From assembly GCA_963724535.1 (NCBI GenBank), contig CAVRVD010000017.1, positions 310,001 to 374,000 on the forward strand: a stretch of 64,000 bases of DNA, given 5' to 3'. A program made the translations under genes and the position numbers. How positions within the stretch are numbered: position 1 is the stretch's first letter; the number at the start of each line of letters is the position of its first letter. Under the pieces are notes generated by a model. It saw nothing but the letters and a program-made list of their open reading frames with translations. It did not search any database and was not told the DNA's origin. Shown here piece after piece: positions 18,084 to 26,348 of this stretch. The stretch is from JADJPO01 sp963724535. GTDB taxonomy: Bacteria > Actinomycetota > Actinomycetes > Actinomycetales > Kineosporiaceae.

Positions 18084-19397
18084 TCACGCGGGCAGGACCG
18101 GAGGCAGCCGCTCAGCCCACGCCTGTGCTTCGCGCCGCCAGGCCAGGACGGCGTCCCAGACCGCGTCCGCGACGTCGTCCTTGCTACCCGGCGGCACCAG
18201 ATGCTGCCCGCCGGCGGCGTCCAGCACGGTGACCTCGGTGTCCTCACGGCCGAAGACCCGGCCGGCGGAGACGTCGTTGACCACGAGCAGGTCGCAACCC
18301 TTGCCGGCCAGCTTGGCCCGGGCATGGTGCAGGACGTCGCCGTCGCCGTCCCCGGTCTCGGCGGCGAACCCGACGACCACCTGCCCGGGCCGTCGACCCG
18401 CCACCAGCTCGGCCAGGACGTCCGGGTTGCGGACCAGGTGGAGGGTGGGCGCGTCGTCCGACCCGGCGTCCTTCTTGATCTTGTGCTGGGCGACGTCGGC
18501 GGGTCGGAAGTCGGCCACCGCCGCAGCCATCACCACCACGTCGCAGCGGCCGGCCGCCGCGATCATCGCGGTGCGCAGCTGCGCGGTGGACTCCACGGTG
18601 ACCAGGTCGACCCCGGCCGGGGCGGGCAGGGCCACGTTGGCCGCGACCAGCTCCACGTGCGCCCCGCGGGCCGCGGCTGACGCGGCCAGGGCGTACCCCT
18701 GCCGGCCGGAGGACCGGTTGCCGAGGTAACGGACCGGGTCGAGTGCCTCGCGGGTACCGCCGGCCGAGATCACCACCCGCAGTCCGGTCAGGTCCGGGTC
18801 CGCGGCGCCGCGGCGCAACAGCCGGACAGCCACGGCGTGGATCGCCTCGGGCTCGGGCAGCCGGCCCGGCCCGGTGTCGGCGCCGGTGAGCCGGCCCGAG
18901 TCCGGGTCGAGGACGACCACTCCCCGCTCGCGCAGGATCGTCACGTTGGCCCGGGTGGCCGGGTGCTCCCACATCTCGGTGTGCATCGCCGGGGCCAGCA
19001 GCACCGGGCAGCGGGCGGTGAGCAGGGTGGCGGTGAGCAGGTCGTCGGCCAGGCCGTGCGCGGCCCTGGCCAGCAGGTCGGCGGTGGCCGGCGCGATGAC
19101 CACCAGCTCGGCCTGCTGGCCGATCCGTACGTGCGGGACCTCATGGACGCCGTCGAAGATGTCGGTGGCCGCCGGGTGGCCGGACAGTGCCGCCCAGGTG
19201 GCCGCGCCGACGAACTCCAGGGCCGCCCTGGTGGGCACGACGGTGACGTCGTGGCCGGTCTCGGTGAACCGGCGCAGCAGGGCGCAGGCCTTGTAGGCCG
19301 CGATGCCGCCGGTGACCCCGAGCACGACACGCGGGCTCGGGTCTGCGGGGGCTTCCTCGACGCCGTCCTCGACAGAGCGAGGCGCGTCGACGCTCAC
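18084..19397 (-). CDS. coaBC: Phosphopantothenoylcysteine decarboxylase / phosphopantothenate-cysteine ligase
   Basis: 437 residues. The N-terminal CoaC flavoprotein domain has VVLGVTGGIAAYKACALLRR (24-43) and PAMHTEMWEHPAT; the C-terminal CoaB domain has VVISAGGTREALDPVRYLGN and AAAVADFRP. It carries out two steps of coenzyme A synthesis. The Asn of the classic PxMN motif is His here, as in mycobacterial CoaBC. The GTG start lies one base after the rpoZ stop. About 22 acidic residues precede the fold. Confidence 0.96.
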   Translation of the reverse strand: MSVDAPRSVEDGVEEAPADPSPRVVLGVTGGIAAYKACALLRRFTETGHDVTVVPTRAALEFVGAATWAALSGHPAATDIFDGVHEVPHVRIGQQAELVVIAPATADLLARAAHGLADDLLTATLLTARCPVLLAPAMHTEMWEHPATRANVTILRERGVVVLDPDSGRLTGADTGPGRLPEPEAIHAVAVRLLRRGAADPDLTGLRVVISAGGTREALDPVRYLGNRSSGRQGYALAASAAARGAHVELVAANVALPAPAGVDLVTVESTAQLRTAMIAAAGRCDVVVMAAAVADFRPADVAQHKIKKDAGSDDAPTLHLVRNPDVLAELVAGRRPGQVVVGFAAETGDGDGDVLHHARAKLAGKGCDLLVVNDVSAGRVFGREDTEVTVLDAAGGQHLVPPGSKDDVADAVWDAVLAWRREAQAWAERLPPVLPA

Positions 19398-19398
19398 C

Positions 19399-19662
19399 TC
19401 ACGCCTCGGTCGGCTCAGCGGTGAGCAGGCCCTCGTTGATCTCGCGCAGCGCCACCGACAGCGGCTTCTCCTGGACGTGGGTCTCGACCAGGGGTCCGAC
19501 GTACTCCAGCAGGCCCTCGCCGAGCTGGGAGTAGTAGGCGTTGATCTGGCGGGCCCGCTTCGCGGCGTAGATCACCAGCGCGTACTTGGAGTCGGCCGCC
19601 TTCAGCAGGTCGTCGATCGGCGGGTTGGTGATGCCTTCGGGGGCCGCGGTGGTACCGGACAC
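19399..19662 (-). CDS. rpoZ: RNA polymerase omega subunit
   Basis: 87 residues with the omega core ITNPPIDDLLKAADSKYALV and AKRARQINAYY, then EKPLSVALREINEGLL. Omega helps assemble and stabilise RNA polymerase. Normal length for actinobacteria; sits between gmk and coaBC, a widespread arrangement. Confidence 0.96.
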   Translation of the reverse strand: MSGTTAAPEGITNPPIDDLLKAADSKYALVIYAAKRARQINAYYSQLGEGLLEYVGPLVETHVQEKPLSVALREINEGLLTAEPTEA

Positions 19663-19731
19663 GCAGGTTCTCCTCAGCTGTGTGGGGCCGTCTGGCTCGC
19701 CGTGCCGGGACGTGAGCCGGTCGGCGGTGGG

Positions 19732-20394
19732 TCAGTCCGAACCGGCGTGACAGTCATCGGTGAGCGGACCCGGGGTGGGTGTCGCAGCGGGTATTCCCAT
19801 GCATTCTACGAGGTGATCGGTGGCGCGGTGGACGTCGTCGTTGACGATGGTCACGTCGAACTCGCTCTCCGCAGCCAGTTCCTCACGTGCCGTGTCCAGC
19901 CGGCGGGACCGCTCGGCGTCGCCCTCGGTACCCCGGCCGACCAGGCGGCGGACGAGCTCCTCCCACGAGGGCGGGGCCAGGAACACGAACAGGGCCTCGG
20001 GCAACCGCTGGCGTACCTGGCGGGCACCCTGCAGGTCGATCTCCAGCAGGGCCAGCCGTCCGGCGGCCAGCGCGTCGAGTACCGGACGCCGGGGGGTGCC
20101 GTACCGGTGCCGACCGTGGACGACGGCCCATTCGAGAAGGTCGTCGGCGTCGATCATCCGGTCGAACTCGGCCTCGGAGACGAAGTGGTAGTGCCGTCCG
20201 TCCTGCTCTCCCGGGCGCGGCGGCCGGGTGGTCGCCGAGACCGACAGCCAGATCTGGGGGTATCGCTCCCGGACGTCGGCGGACACAGTGCCCTTACCGA
20301 CCGCCGTGGGTCCGGCCAGGACGGTCAGCCGCATCCACCGTCCCTGCCGGGGCATCCCCGGCTGATCAGCTCCCCCGGACGGTCCGCTGCCCAC
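19732..20394 (-). CDS. gmk: Guanylate kinase
   Basis: 220 residues with P-loop LAGPTAVGKGTVSADV (about 25-40), SVSATTRPPRPGEQDGRHYHF for GMP binding, and DLQGARQVRQ. It phosphorylates GMP to GDP. The first 20 residues before MRLTVLAGP are not conserved in the family; the alternative ATG at residue 21 would remove them. Between mihF and rpoZ, the usual actinobacterial order. Confidence 0.95.
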   Translation of the reverse strand: MGSGPSGGADQPGMPRQGRWMRLTVLAGPTAVGKGTVSADVRERYPQIWLSVSATTRPPRPGEQDGRHYHFVSEAEFDRMIDADDLLEWAVVHGRHRYGTPRRPVLDALAAGRLALLEIDLQGARQVRQRLPEALFVFLAPPSWEELVRRLVGRGTEGDAERSRRLDTAREELAAESEFDVTIVNDDVHRATDHLVECMGIPAATPTPGPLTDDCHAGSD

Positions 20395-20403
20395 CGGGAT
20401 GGG

Positions 20404-20718
20404 TCAGCGGGAAAAGCGCTCGACGAGCGCGGAGATCTGGTTGGACCCCAGCCCGCGGACCCGACGGGACTCGGAGATGCCGATCTCCTCCATGATCTGG
20501 CGGGCGCGCACCTTCCCGACACCGGGCAGCGCCTCCAGCAGGGCGGAGACCTTCATCTTGCCGATCACGTCGTTCGCCTGGCCCTCCTTGATCACGTCAC
20601 CGAGGGAGCCCTGGGAGTACTTGAGGCGGTTCTTCACCTCCGCCCGAGCGCGGCGGGCGGCGGCGGCCTTCTCCAGCGCGGCGGCGCGCTGCTCGGGAGT
20701 GAGCGGGGGCAGTGGCAC
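20404..20718 (-). CDS. mihF: Actinobacterial integration host factor mIHF
   Basis: 104 residues. The C-terminal half has KMKVSALLEALPGVGKVRARQIMEEIGISESRRVRGLG, with the helix-two-turn-helix of mIHF; the N-terminal half is a charged helix rich in Ala and Arg. mIHF is a nucleoid protein unrelated to classical IHF, found only in actinobacteria. The GTG start follows GAGGTG at a four-base spacing. The upstream neighbour pyrF lies across an island of about 4.7 kb. Confidence 0.96.
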   Translation of the reverse strand: MPLPPLTPEQRAAALEKAAAARRARAEVKNRLKYSQGSLGDVIKEGQANDVIGKMKVSALLEALPGVGKVRARQIMEEIGISESRRVRGLGSNQISALVERFSR

Positions 20719-20765
20719 GGGTCACCTCGGTCGATCATGGTCCGTCACGGAGATCGCAAGCCTCG

Positions 20766-20795
20766 AACCTACCCACTTGCGCCGGTCACGAGCAA
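20766..20795 (-). promoter_or_regulatory. Candidate mihF promoter
   Basis: On the minus strand TTGCTC (20795-20790) is followed after 18 bases by TAGGTT (20771-20766), a fair primary-sigma match about 50 bases ahead of the mihF start. Confidence 0.4.
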
Positions 20796-20988
20796 TGCGC
20801 GCGCTCACGCTCCGACATGTGTCGCTACCGCAGGCCACACGCCTCGCCCGGTTGACGACCCACCGTCGGCAGCGCAGCCACTGCACCGTGGCCCGTGGAC
20901 CGCGAGGGGTCACCACAATCTCCCGTAACGGACAATTCAGGCGCCAAGCTGACCTCTCGGCGCGATTGCAGGGTGGGCCGGCCGGCTG

Positions 20989-21004
20989 GGTAGCGTCCCG
21001 GTCA
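20989..21004 (+). promoter_or_regulatory. -10-like element at the alcohol dehydrogenase start
   Basis: TAGCGT at 20991-20996 fits TANNNT and ends eight bases before the ATG at 21004, which has no ribosome binding site. This suggests a leaderless mRNA. The rest of 20719-20988 shows nothing else recognisable. Confidence 0.35.
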
Positions 21005-22047
21005 TGCGGGCAGCGGTGTACGAGCGGTTCGGCGGGCCGATCGAGGTGGTCACGGCGGCCGATCCGGTGCCCGGCCAGTACGACGCCGTCGTCGAGGTAC
21101 TGGCCACCGGGCTGTGCCGCAGTGACCTGCACGGCTGGCTCGGCACCGACCCGGACATCGTCTGTCCGCACGTCGGCGGGCACGAGTTCGCCGGACGGGT
21201 GGTGGCCGTCGGGGACGAGGTGCGCCGGGTCGGGGTGGGTGAGCGGGTGGTCGCTCCTTTCGCCTGCGGCTGCGGGGGCTGCGAACCCTGCCGGGCAGGT
21301 GAGCACCAGGTCTGCCGGCACCAGGAGCAGCCGGGTTTCACCCGCTGGGGCGCGTTCGCGCAGCTCACGACGGTGCCCTGGGCCGACGTCAACGCCGTCC
21401 CGGTGCCCGATTCGGTGGACGACGCGAGCGCAGCCCTGGTCGGCTGCCGGGTCTCGACGGCGTATCGCGGCGTGGTCGAGCGAGGTCGGCTGGCAGCCGG
21501 TGAGGTGCTCTGCGTCGTCGGCTGCGGCGGGGTGGGGCTGGCCGCGGTGGCGATCGGCCGAGCGCTGGGGGCCGAGGTGGTGGCCGTCGACCGTTCCGAT
21601 GCGGCGCTGGCGTTGGCGTTGCGGATGGGCGCCGACCGTCTGGTGAGCGCACCGGACGCCGACCCGTCGGCGGCGGCGGTGGCCGGCGCCGTCCACGACC
21701 TGACCGGAGGCGCCCACGTTGCGGTGGACGCCCTCGGGAACCCGGCCACGGCGGCGGCGTCGGTAGGAAGCCTGCGCCCGCTCGGTCGGCACGTGCAGAT
21801 CGGGCTGTTCGGTTCAGCCACAGTGGATTTCCCGATCAGCCGGGTGATCCGCGACGAGATCGAGGTGCTGGGGGTGCACGGGCTGTCGGCGTCCCGGCTG
21901 CCCCAGGTCCTCGATCTGGTCGGCTCCGGCCGGCTCGACCTGGGCCCGATGGTCACCGCCAGGATCAGTCTGGACGACGTGCCGCTGGCGCTGCCGGCGA
22001 TGGAGGCGTTCGCCAGTACCGGGGTCAGCGTCGTGACCTCGTTCTGA
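21004..22047 (+). CDS. Zinc-dependent alcohol dehydrogenase family protein
   Basis: 347 residues of the medium-chain dehydrogenase family. Catalytic zinc ligands are in TGLCRSDLHGW and GGHEFAGRVVAVGDEV; the structural zinc lobe is present as CGCGGCEPCRAGEHQVC; the NAD(P) fold is VVGCGGVGLAAVAIGRALGA. Substrate cannot be told from sequence. It is the first gene of an accessory block inserted between mihF and pyrF, read opposite to its neighbours, and converges with the GNAT gene at a nine-base gap. Confidence 0.9.
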   Translation: MRAAVYERFGGPIEVVTAADPVPGQYDAVVEVLATGLCRSDLHGWLGTDPDIVCPHVGGHEFAGRVVAVGDEVRRVGVGERVVAPFACGCGGCEPCRAGEHQVCRHQEQPGFTRWGAFAQLTTVPWADVNAVPVPDSVDDASAALVGCRVSTAYRGVVERGRLAAGEVLCVVGCGGVGLAAVAIGRALGAEVVAVDRSDAALALALRMGADRLVSAPDADPSAAAVAGAVHDLTGGAHVAVDALGNPATAAASVGSLRPLGRHVQIGLFGSATVDFPISRVIRDEIEVLGVHGLSASRLPQVLDLVGSGRLDLGPMVTARISLDDVPLALPAMEAFASTGVSVVTSF

Positions 22048-22056
22048 CGCAACGGC

Positions 22057-22671
22057 TCAGCGCGGCGACGGCCGCACCATCAGCCACATCGGTGGACCGC
22101 CGTCGTACAGCGGACCACCCGGCGCCACGAGCGCGAAGCCGTGGCCCTGGTAGTAGGCGACGTTGGCCGCCTTCCCGGTCTCGAGGTACACCTCCTCACC
22201 CGCGGCGTCCGCATCGACGAGGCCGTCGGCCAGCAGCTGTGACCCGACGCCGCGGCCTTGCTCCGTCGAGGCGACCCCGAGGACCTGCAGGTAGCGCACG
22301 GGCGTGGCCGGGAAGACCCCGTCGATCGCCTCGCCGAAGCGCTGCACGTCACGCGCCCGCGTTCGCAGGCGAACCAGCATCGGGAGCATGCGCGGCACCG
22401 CCCGTATCTGCCGCCACGCACTCATGGGATATCGACCGGGCAACTGCCACACCGCCCCGCCCACAACTCGTCCCCCGGTCAGCGCAACACGAGCCTGGCT
22501 CCCCGAGGCAGCGAGCGCGACGCCCACGAGTGACCGCAACGCCGTGCGCCGATCCTCGGAGTCGGGTAGGACCACGGTCCACCCGGGGTCGTCGGCCAGT
22601 GCCTCCACCAGCACGTCCCGCACGGCGCCGAACTCACCGTCGGCCAGTGGGCGAACGACGACGTCGACCAC
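22057..22671 (-). CDS. GNAT-family N-acetyltransferase
   Basis: 204 residues from the GTG at 22671, chosen because GGAG stands six bases upstream; an ATG 13 codons earlier (22710) is the alternative. The acetyl-CoA binding motif A is recognisable as YLQVLGVASTEQGRGVGSQLL followed by YLETGKAANVAYYQGHGF, the standard GNAT C-terminal pattern. Substrate is unknown. Located downstream of the tetR-like gene in the same direction, 64 bases away. Confidence 0.85.
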   Translation of the reverse strand: MVDVVVRPLADGEFGAVRDVLVEALADDPGWTVVLPDSEDRRTALRSLVGVALAASGSQARVALTGGRVVGGAVWQLPGRYPMSAWRQIRAVPRMLPMLVRLRTRARDVQRFGEAIDGVFPATPVRYLQVLGVASTEQGRGVGSQLLADGLVDADAAGEEVYLETGKAANVAYYQGHGFALVAPGGPLYDGGPPMWLMVRPSPR

Positions 22672-22735
22672 GTCAGGCTCCCATCGGGCGAAGAGGCTCC
22701 TTGATAGCACTCAGGGGACGCCAGGGGGCAGTGGG

Positions 22736-23431
22736 CTAGCGAGACGATCGCGCGCTGCGCGTCGATCCGGGGTCCAGGAGCAGCGTGACCATGGCGTCGG
22801 CGAGCCAGGACTCGTAGGCGTCCGGGGCCCAACCCTGGATGTCGACGAGCGAGACGTACAGGTCCGGGTCGTTGAGCGTCCACAGGACGTCGCTGGCCGT
22901 CCCCTGGGTCAGCCCGCGGCGTAGGGCCGCGGTGACGACATCTCGTTCGACGACCATGGCGGCGCCGGCGCGGCGCCCACGCAGCCACGACGACCACAGC
23001 TGCGCCACCTCGGCGGCCGAGTCGCTCGCCCTGCGGACAACCTCCACCACCTGTCCCGCCCGGGCGCCGATGAGCACGCAGGCGCGCGCGTAGGCGGCCA
23101 GGACGTCGGGGGCGGTTGGGGCATCCCAGATCGGCGTGAACCAGGGTCGGTCACGCACCGGGACCGGCTCGTCGTCCCCGGCCAGCGCCTGGTCGAGCAC
23201 CCGCGACAGCAGCGCGGGCTTGGTGCCGAAGGCGGCCACCACGGTGGGCCGGGCCACGCCGGCCCGCTCGGCGACGTCCGACAGCGACGTCCCGTCGTAC
23301 CCGCGTTCGAGGAACAGCTCGGTGGCGGCGACAGTGATCCTCTCCTTCGTGCGCCGGGCACCCTCGGCCCGTACGGACGACGCATAGGGCCGCCGCGGCG
23401 CCGCCGCGCTCTCCTTGACATCGCCGTCCAC
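22736..23431 (-). CDS. TetR-family transcriptional regulator
   Basis: 231 residues. The N-terminal DNA-binding domain spans about 28-75 with the helix-turn-helix TSLSDVAERAGVARPTVVAAFG; the C-terminal half is a helical ligand-binding domain without clear relatives by eye. Divergent from the cupin gene with an AT-rich inverted repeat between them, so it most likely represses itself and the cupin gene. The GTG start is just inside the palindromic region. Confidence 0.92.
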   Translation of the reverse strand: MDGDVKESAAAPRRPYASSVRAEGARRTKERITVAATELFLERGYDGTSLSDVAERAGVARPTVVAAFGTKPALLSRVLDQALAGDDEPVPVRDRPWFTPIWDAPTAPDVLAAYARACVLIGARAGQVVEVVRRASDSAAEVAQLWSSWLRGRRAGAAMVVERDVVTAALRRGLTQGTASDVLWTLNDPDLYVSLVDIQGWAPDAYESWLADAMVTLLLDPGSTRSARSSR

Positions 23432-23437
23432 GTCGTC

Positions 23438-23470
23438 ATACTAACCAAATATTCATCATACTGTTAGTAT
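23438..23470. promoter_or_regulatory. Probable TetR operator
   Basis: ATACTAAC (23438-23445) and GTTAGTAT (23463-23470) are perfect 8-bp inverted arms with a 17-bp spacer. The right arm is itself part of a tighter palindrome ATACT-GTT-AGTAT (23458-23470). The stretch is strikingly AT-rich for this genome and lies between the divergent tetR-like and cupin genes. Confidence 0.75.
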
Positions 23471-23488
23471 ATCGAATAGGGAGTGACC

Positions 23489-23995
23489 ATGACCTCGGCA
23501 ACCACCCCGCAGACACCGCCCCAGCCGCCTTTCGTCCTGCGCCCCGACGAGGGCGAGGCGCTGTGGTTCCTCGGCAACCTGGTGACGATCAAGGCGACCG
23601 GTGCCCAGACGCACGGGGCGCTGACGGTGGCGCAGTTCGTCAACCCCGCCGGCTTCGCCCCGCCGCTGCACCGTCACCTGCTCGAGGACGAGATGTTCTA
23701 TGTGCTCTCCGGGACGGCGCAGTTCCGCTGCCAGGGCCTGAGCCGTGAGGCCGGGGCGGGCGACTTCGTCCTGCTCCCGCGCGGTGAGGCACACACCTTC
23801 GTCGTCGGCGCCGACGAGCCGCTGCACGCCCTGCAGCTGACCACTCCCGCCGGCTTCGAGGATTTCGCGGCGCTCGCCGGGGCGCCGGCTCTGGAGCGAC
23901 GCCTGCCGGACCCCGGCCCCCTCGATCCGGCGGCCCTCGGGCATGCCGCGGCCATGCACCACATCGAGATCCTCGGGCCGCCACCACTCGGGTGA
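23489..23995 (+). CDS. Cupin-domain protein
   Basis: 168 residues, single cupin barrel. Motif 1 reads PLHRHLLEDEMFYVLSG and motif 2 GDFVLLPRGEAHTF, giving a His/His/Glu/His metal site. The ATG at 23489 is preferred over the in-frame GTG at 23483 because AGGGAG lies five bases before it. Enzymatic role unknown; quercetinase-like or simply ligand-binding cupins look like this. Control by the divergent TetR protein is inferred. Confidence 0.88.
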   Translation: MTSATTPQTPPQPPFVLRPDEGEALWFLGNLVTIKATGAQTHGALTVAQFVNPAGFAPPLHRHLLEDEMFYVLSGTAQFRCQGLSREAGAGDFVLLPRGEAHTFVVGADEPLHALQLTTPAGFEDFAALAGAPALERRLPDPGPLDPAALGHAAAMHHIEILGPPPLG

Positions 23996-24118
23996 CCGTG
24001 CCAGCGGGTACGTGTCGTAGAGCTGGATCCTGTGACATCACGAGCTAGTGGTGCTACCCACAGAAACGTTTCCGCAGCACGCGGTCTCAGGGTCTCGTCT
24101 GCGCCCTGGACCGTCGGT

Positions 24119-24138
24119 GGCGGCTCCTAGTGGCCGCC
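24119..24138. terminator. Hairpin between convergent cupin and YceH-methyltransferase genes
   Basis: GGCGGC - 8-base loop - GCCGCC forms a perfect 6-bp stem in the 155-base gap between the two convergent genes. No U-run. The remainder of the gap shows nothing recognisable. Confidence 0.35.
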
Positions 24139-24150
24139 GGTCCTGTCCGC

Positions 24151-25368
24151 TCAGTCGCGCGGCCGGCGACCCATCACGTACAGCCTGGACGTGGTCTCGT
24201 CGCGGGTGACCAGCGGACCCCGTAGGTACCACTCGACGTCGGTGAGCCCGGCTGCGGTCATCGCGGCGACCACCTCAACCTGGTCATGGAGCACGATGTC
24301 CAGCTCGGCCGGATGCCCGAACCAGGAGGTCACCCGGCGCACCTCCCGACCAGCATGCAGCCCGAGCACGAGCACGCCGCCGGGCGCCAGCGGACGGGCG
24401 AGCGCCGCGATCGCCGACGGCAGCTCGGACCCGGCGAGATGGATCAGCGAGTACCAACCGACGACGGCACCCCACCCGTCCGCGGTCTCCGGGCGCAGCA
24501 ACCGGCGCAGGTCGCCCACGTCGTACCGCACCTGTGCGAACCGCGCCCGGGCCTGGTCGACCATCTCCGGAACGAGGTCGATCCCCCGCGCCTGCGCCCC
24601 CGACATGGCCAGATACGCGGCGACGTGCCCCGGTCCGCAACCGGCGTCGACCAGCGGACGGCGGCCGGCCTCGGCGGCGACCCGGTCCAGCAGCCAGCGC
24701 TCGAACGGCAGGTCGGCCAGCTCGTCGACCGAGGCCTTGGCGTAGTCGGTGGCGACGGCTGCGTAGGCCGATCTAACCCGCTCGTCGCGAACGTCCGACC
24801 CCTCGGCCAGCGGACTGTCCCGATCGACCTCCGGCTCGCCCGCCGGCGCGCCGTCCATCTCCGCCACCGGACCCAGCAGGTGGACCCAGCGGTGGTCGTG
24901 TCGGCCGGCGCGTCGTTCCAGCCGCCGAACCAGTGGGTCATTCCGGTCGGCCAACCGTCGCAGGCAGGCCTCCACCTCGTCCCGGTCGTCGAAGGCGTGC
25001 AGCCGCTCGGCCCGGGTCCTGAGCTCTCCTGGCGACTGCGCGCCGCGCAACAGCAGCACGGTCAGCAGCGCCCGCTCGTCCACCGCCAGGTCGAGCACCT
25101 CGTCGAGTCTCTGGTGGTACTTCAGGGTGCGTCGCCCGATGTCGGCCCAGACGATCCGCAGCAGCCCGCGGTCGCGCAACCCCCGCGCCGCGGTCTGCAC
25201 GACAGACTCGTCGAGGTCGGTCACCGGGTCGCGGCTGGAGGTCTGGTTGCAGGCGGTGCGCAACGCGTTCAGGGTCAGCGGGTAGGCGGCCGGGACCGTG
25301 ACCTGCTTCTCCAGCAGGCTGCCCAGGATTCGCTGTTCGACGGCGTCCAGAACCGGCAGGTCGGCCAT
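24151..25368 (-). CDS. YceH (DUF480) domain fused to a SAM-dependent methyltransferase
   Basis: 405 residues. Residues 1-170 are a YceH/DUF480 double winged-helix unit (LDAVEQRILGSLLEKQ, YPLTLNALRTACNQ, SPGELRTRAERL). Residues about 195-405 are a class I methyltransferase with SAM motif LVDAGCGPGHVAAYLA and WYSLIHLAGSELPSAIAAL. Free-standing YceH is common in proteobacteria; here both halves are in one frame. The target is unknown. The ATG at 25368 begins the conserved YceH motif; an open frame further upstream is a shadow of pyrF. Confidence 0.88.
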   Translation of the reverse strand: MADLPVLDAVEQRILGSLLEKQVTVPAAYPLTLNALRTACNQTSSRDPVTDLDESVVQTAARGLRDRGLLRIVWADIGRRTLKYHQRLDEVLDLAVDERALLTVLLLRGAQSPGELRTRAERLHAFDDRDEVEACLRRLADRNDPLVRRLERRAGRHDHRWVHLLGPVAEMDGAPAGEPEVDRDSPLAEGSDVRDERVRSAYAAVATDYAKASVDELADLPFERWLLDRVAAEAGRRPLVDAGCGPGHVAAYLAMSGAQARGIDLVPEMVDQARARFAQVRYDVGDLRRLLRPETADGWGAVVGWYSLIHLAGSELPSAIAALARPLAPGGVLVLGLHAGREVRRVTSWFGHPAELDIVLHDQVEVVAAMTAAGLTDVEWYLRGPLVTRDETTSRLYVMGRRPRD

Positions 25369-25436
25369 GGCTGCCAGCCTAGCTAGGGCGACCGATGACC
25401 CACCGACGCCCGGCCACGGCGGACGACCGGCACCGG

Positions 25437-26348
25437 CTATCCCAGGGCGGAGGCCACGTCGTCCTTGGTCGAGGCTGCCGCGGCCCGCAGGCCGTCGATC
25501 GACGGCCCACACCGCAGCACCTCTCGGCTGGACGACGGCAGGACGGCGGGCAGAGCCGCACCGAACACCCGGCGCAGCTCGGCCGGTCCGGCTCCCTGGG
25601 CGCCGACACCGGGAGCCAGGAACGGCCCCTTGACCCGGGACAGGTCGTGCGCGGCACCCGCGTCGTCGATGGTGGCACCCACGACCGCGCCCACCGAGCC
25701 GAGCCGGTCCTCGACCGCCGCGGTCGCGTTCTCGGCAGCGATCGCGTCCAGCATCGTCTGGGCCACGCTGCGCCCGTCCGGGCATCTCGCGTGCTGCACC
25801 TGCGGACCCTCTGGGTTGGAGGTCAGGGCCAGCACGAACACTCCCCGTCCGGTCGCCGCGGCGAGGTCGAGCAGCGGCCGGAGCGACCCGAAGCCCAGGT
25901 AGGCCGACGCGGTCACCGCGTCCGCCGCCAGGGACGAGCCGTCCCCCGCGAACGCGTCGGCGTATGCCTGCATCGTCGAGCCGATGTCGCCGCGCTTGGC
26001 ATCGGCGATGGTCAGCGCCCCGGCCGAGAGCGACTCGGCGAGAACCCGTTCCAGAACCGCCATGCCCCGCGAGCCGTGCCGTTCGAAGAACGCGCACTGC
26101 GGCTTGAGCACGGCGACCCGGTCGGCCAACGCCTCGACCACGGTGAGGGCGAACCGCTCCAGCCCGGCCACGTCGTCGGTCAGCCCCCAGGCCCGGAGCA
26201 GGCCGGGATGCGGGTCGATCCCCACGCACAGCGGACCCCGCTCGGCCATCACCCGCTGCAGCCGGACCCCGAACGGCTCGCGGGGCGGGGTGGTCCCGGC
26301 CGGCCCACCCCTGGCCGACGTCACTGCATCCGGCGTCCCCTCAGTCAC
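25437..26348 (-). CDS. pyrF: Orotidine 5'-phosphate decarboxylase (type 2)
   Basis: 303 residues with catalytic DAKRGDIGST and LCVGIDPHPGLLRAWGL, the longer mycobacterial/myxococcal form. It converts OMP to UMP, the last step of the operon's pathway. The GTG at 26348 lies inside the last codons of pyrD (8-base overlap); an ATG farther upstream is less likely. Last gene of the pyrimidine operon. Confidence 0.95.
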   Translation of the reverse strand: MTEGTPDAVTSARGGPAGTTPPREPFGVRLQRVMAERGPLCVGIDPHPGLLRAWGLTDDVAGLERFALTVVEALADRVAVLKPQCAFFERHGSRGMAVLERVLAESLSAGALTIADAKRGDIGSTMQAYADAFAGDGSSLAADAVTASAYLGFGSLRPLLDLAAATGRGVFVLALTSNPEGPQVQHARCPDGRSVAQTMLDAIAAENATAAVEDRLGSVGAVVGATIDDAGAAHDLSRVKGPFLAPGVGAQGAGPAELRRVFGAALPAVLPSSSREVLRCGPSIDGLRAAAASTKDDVASALG

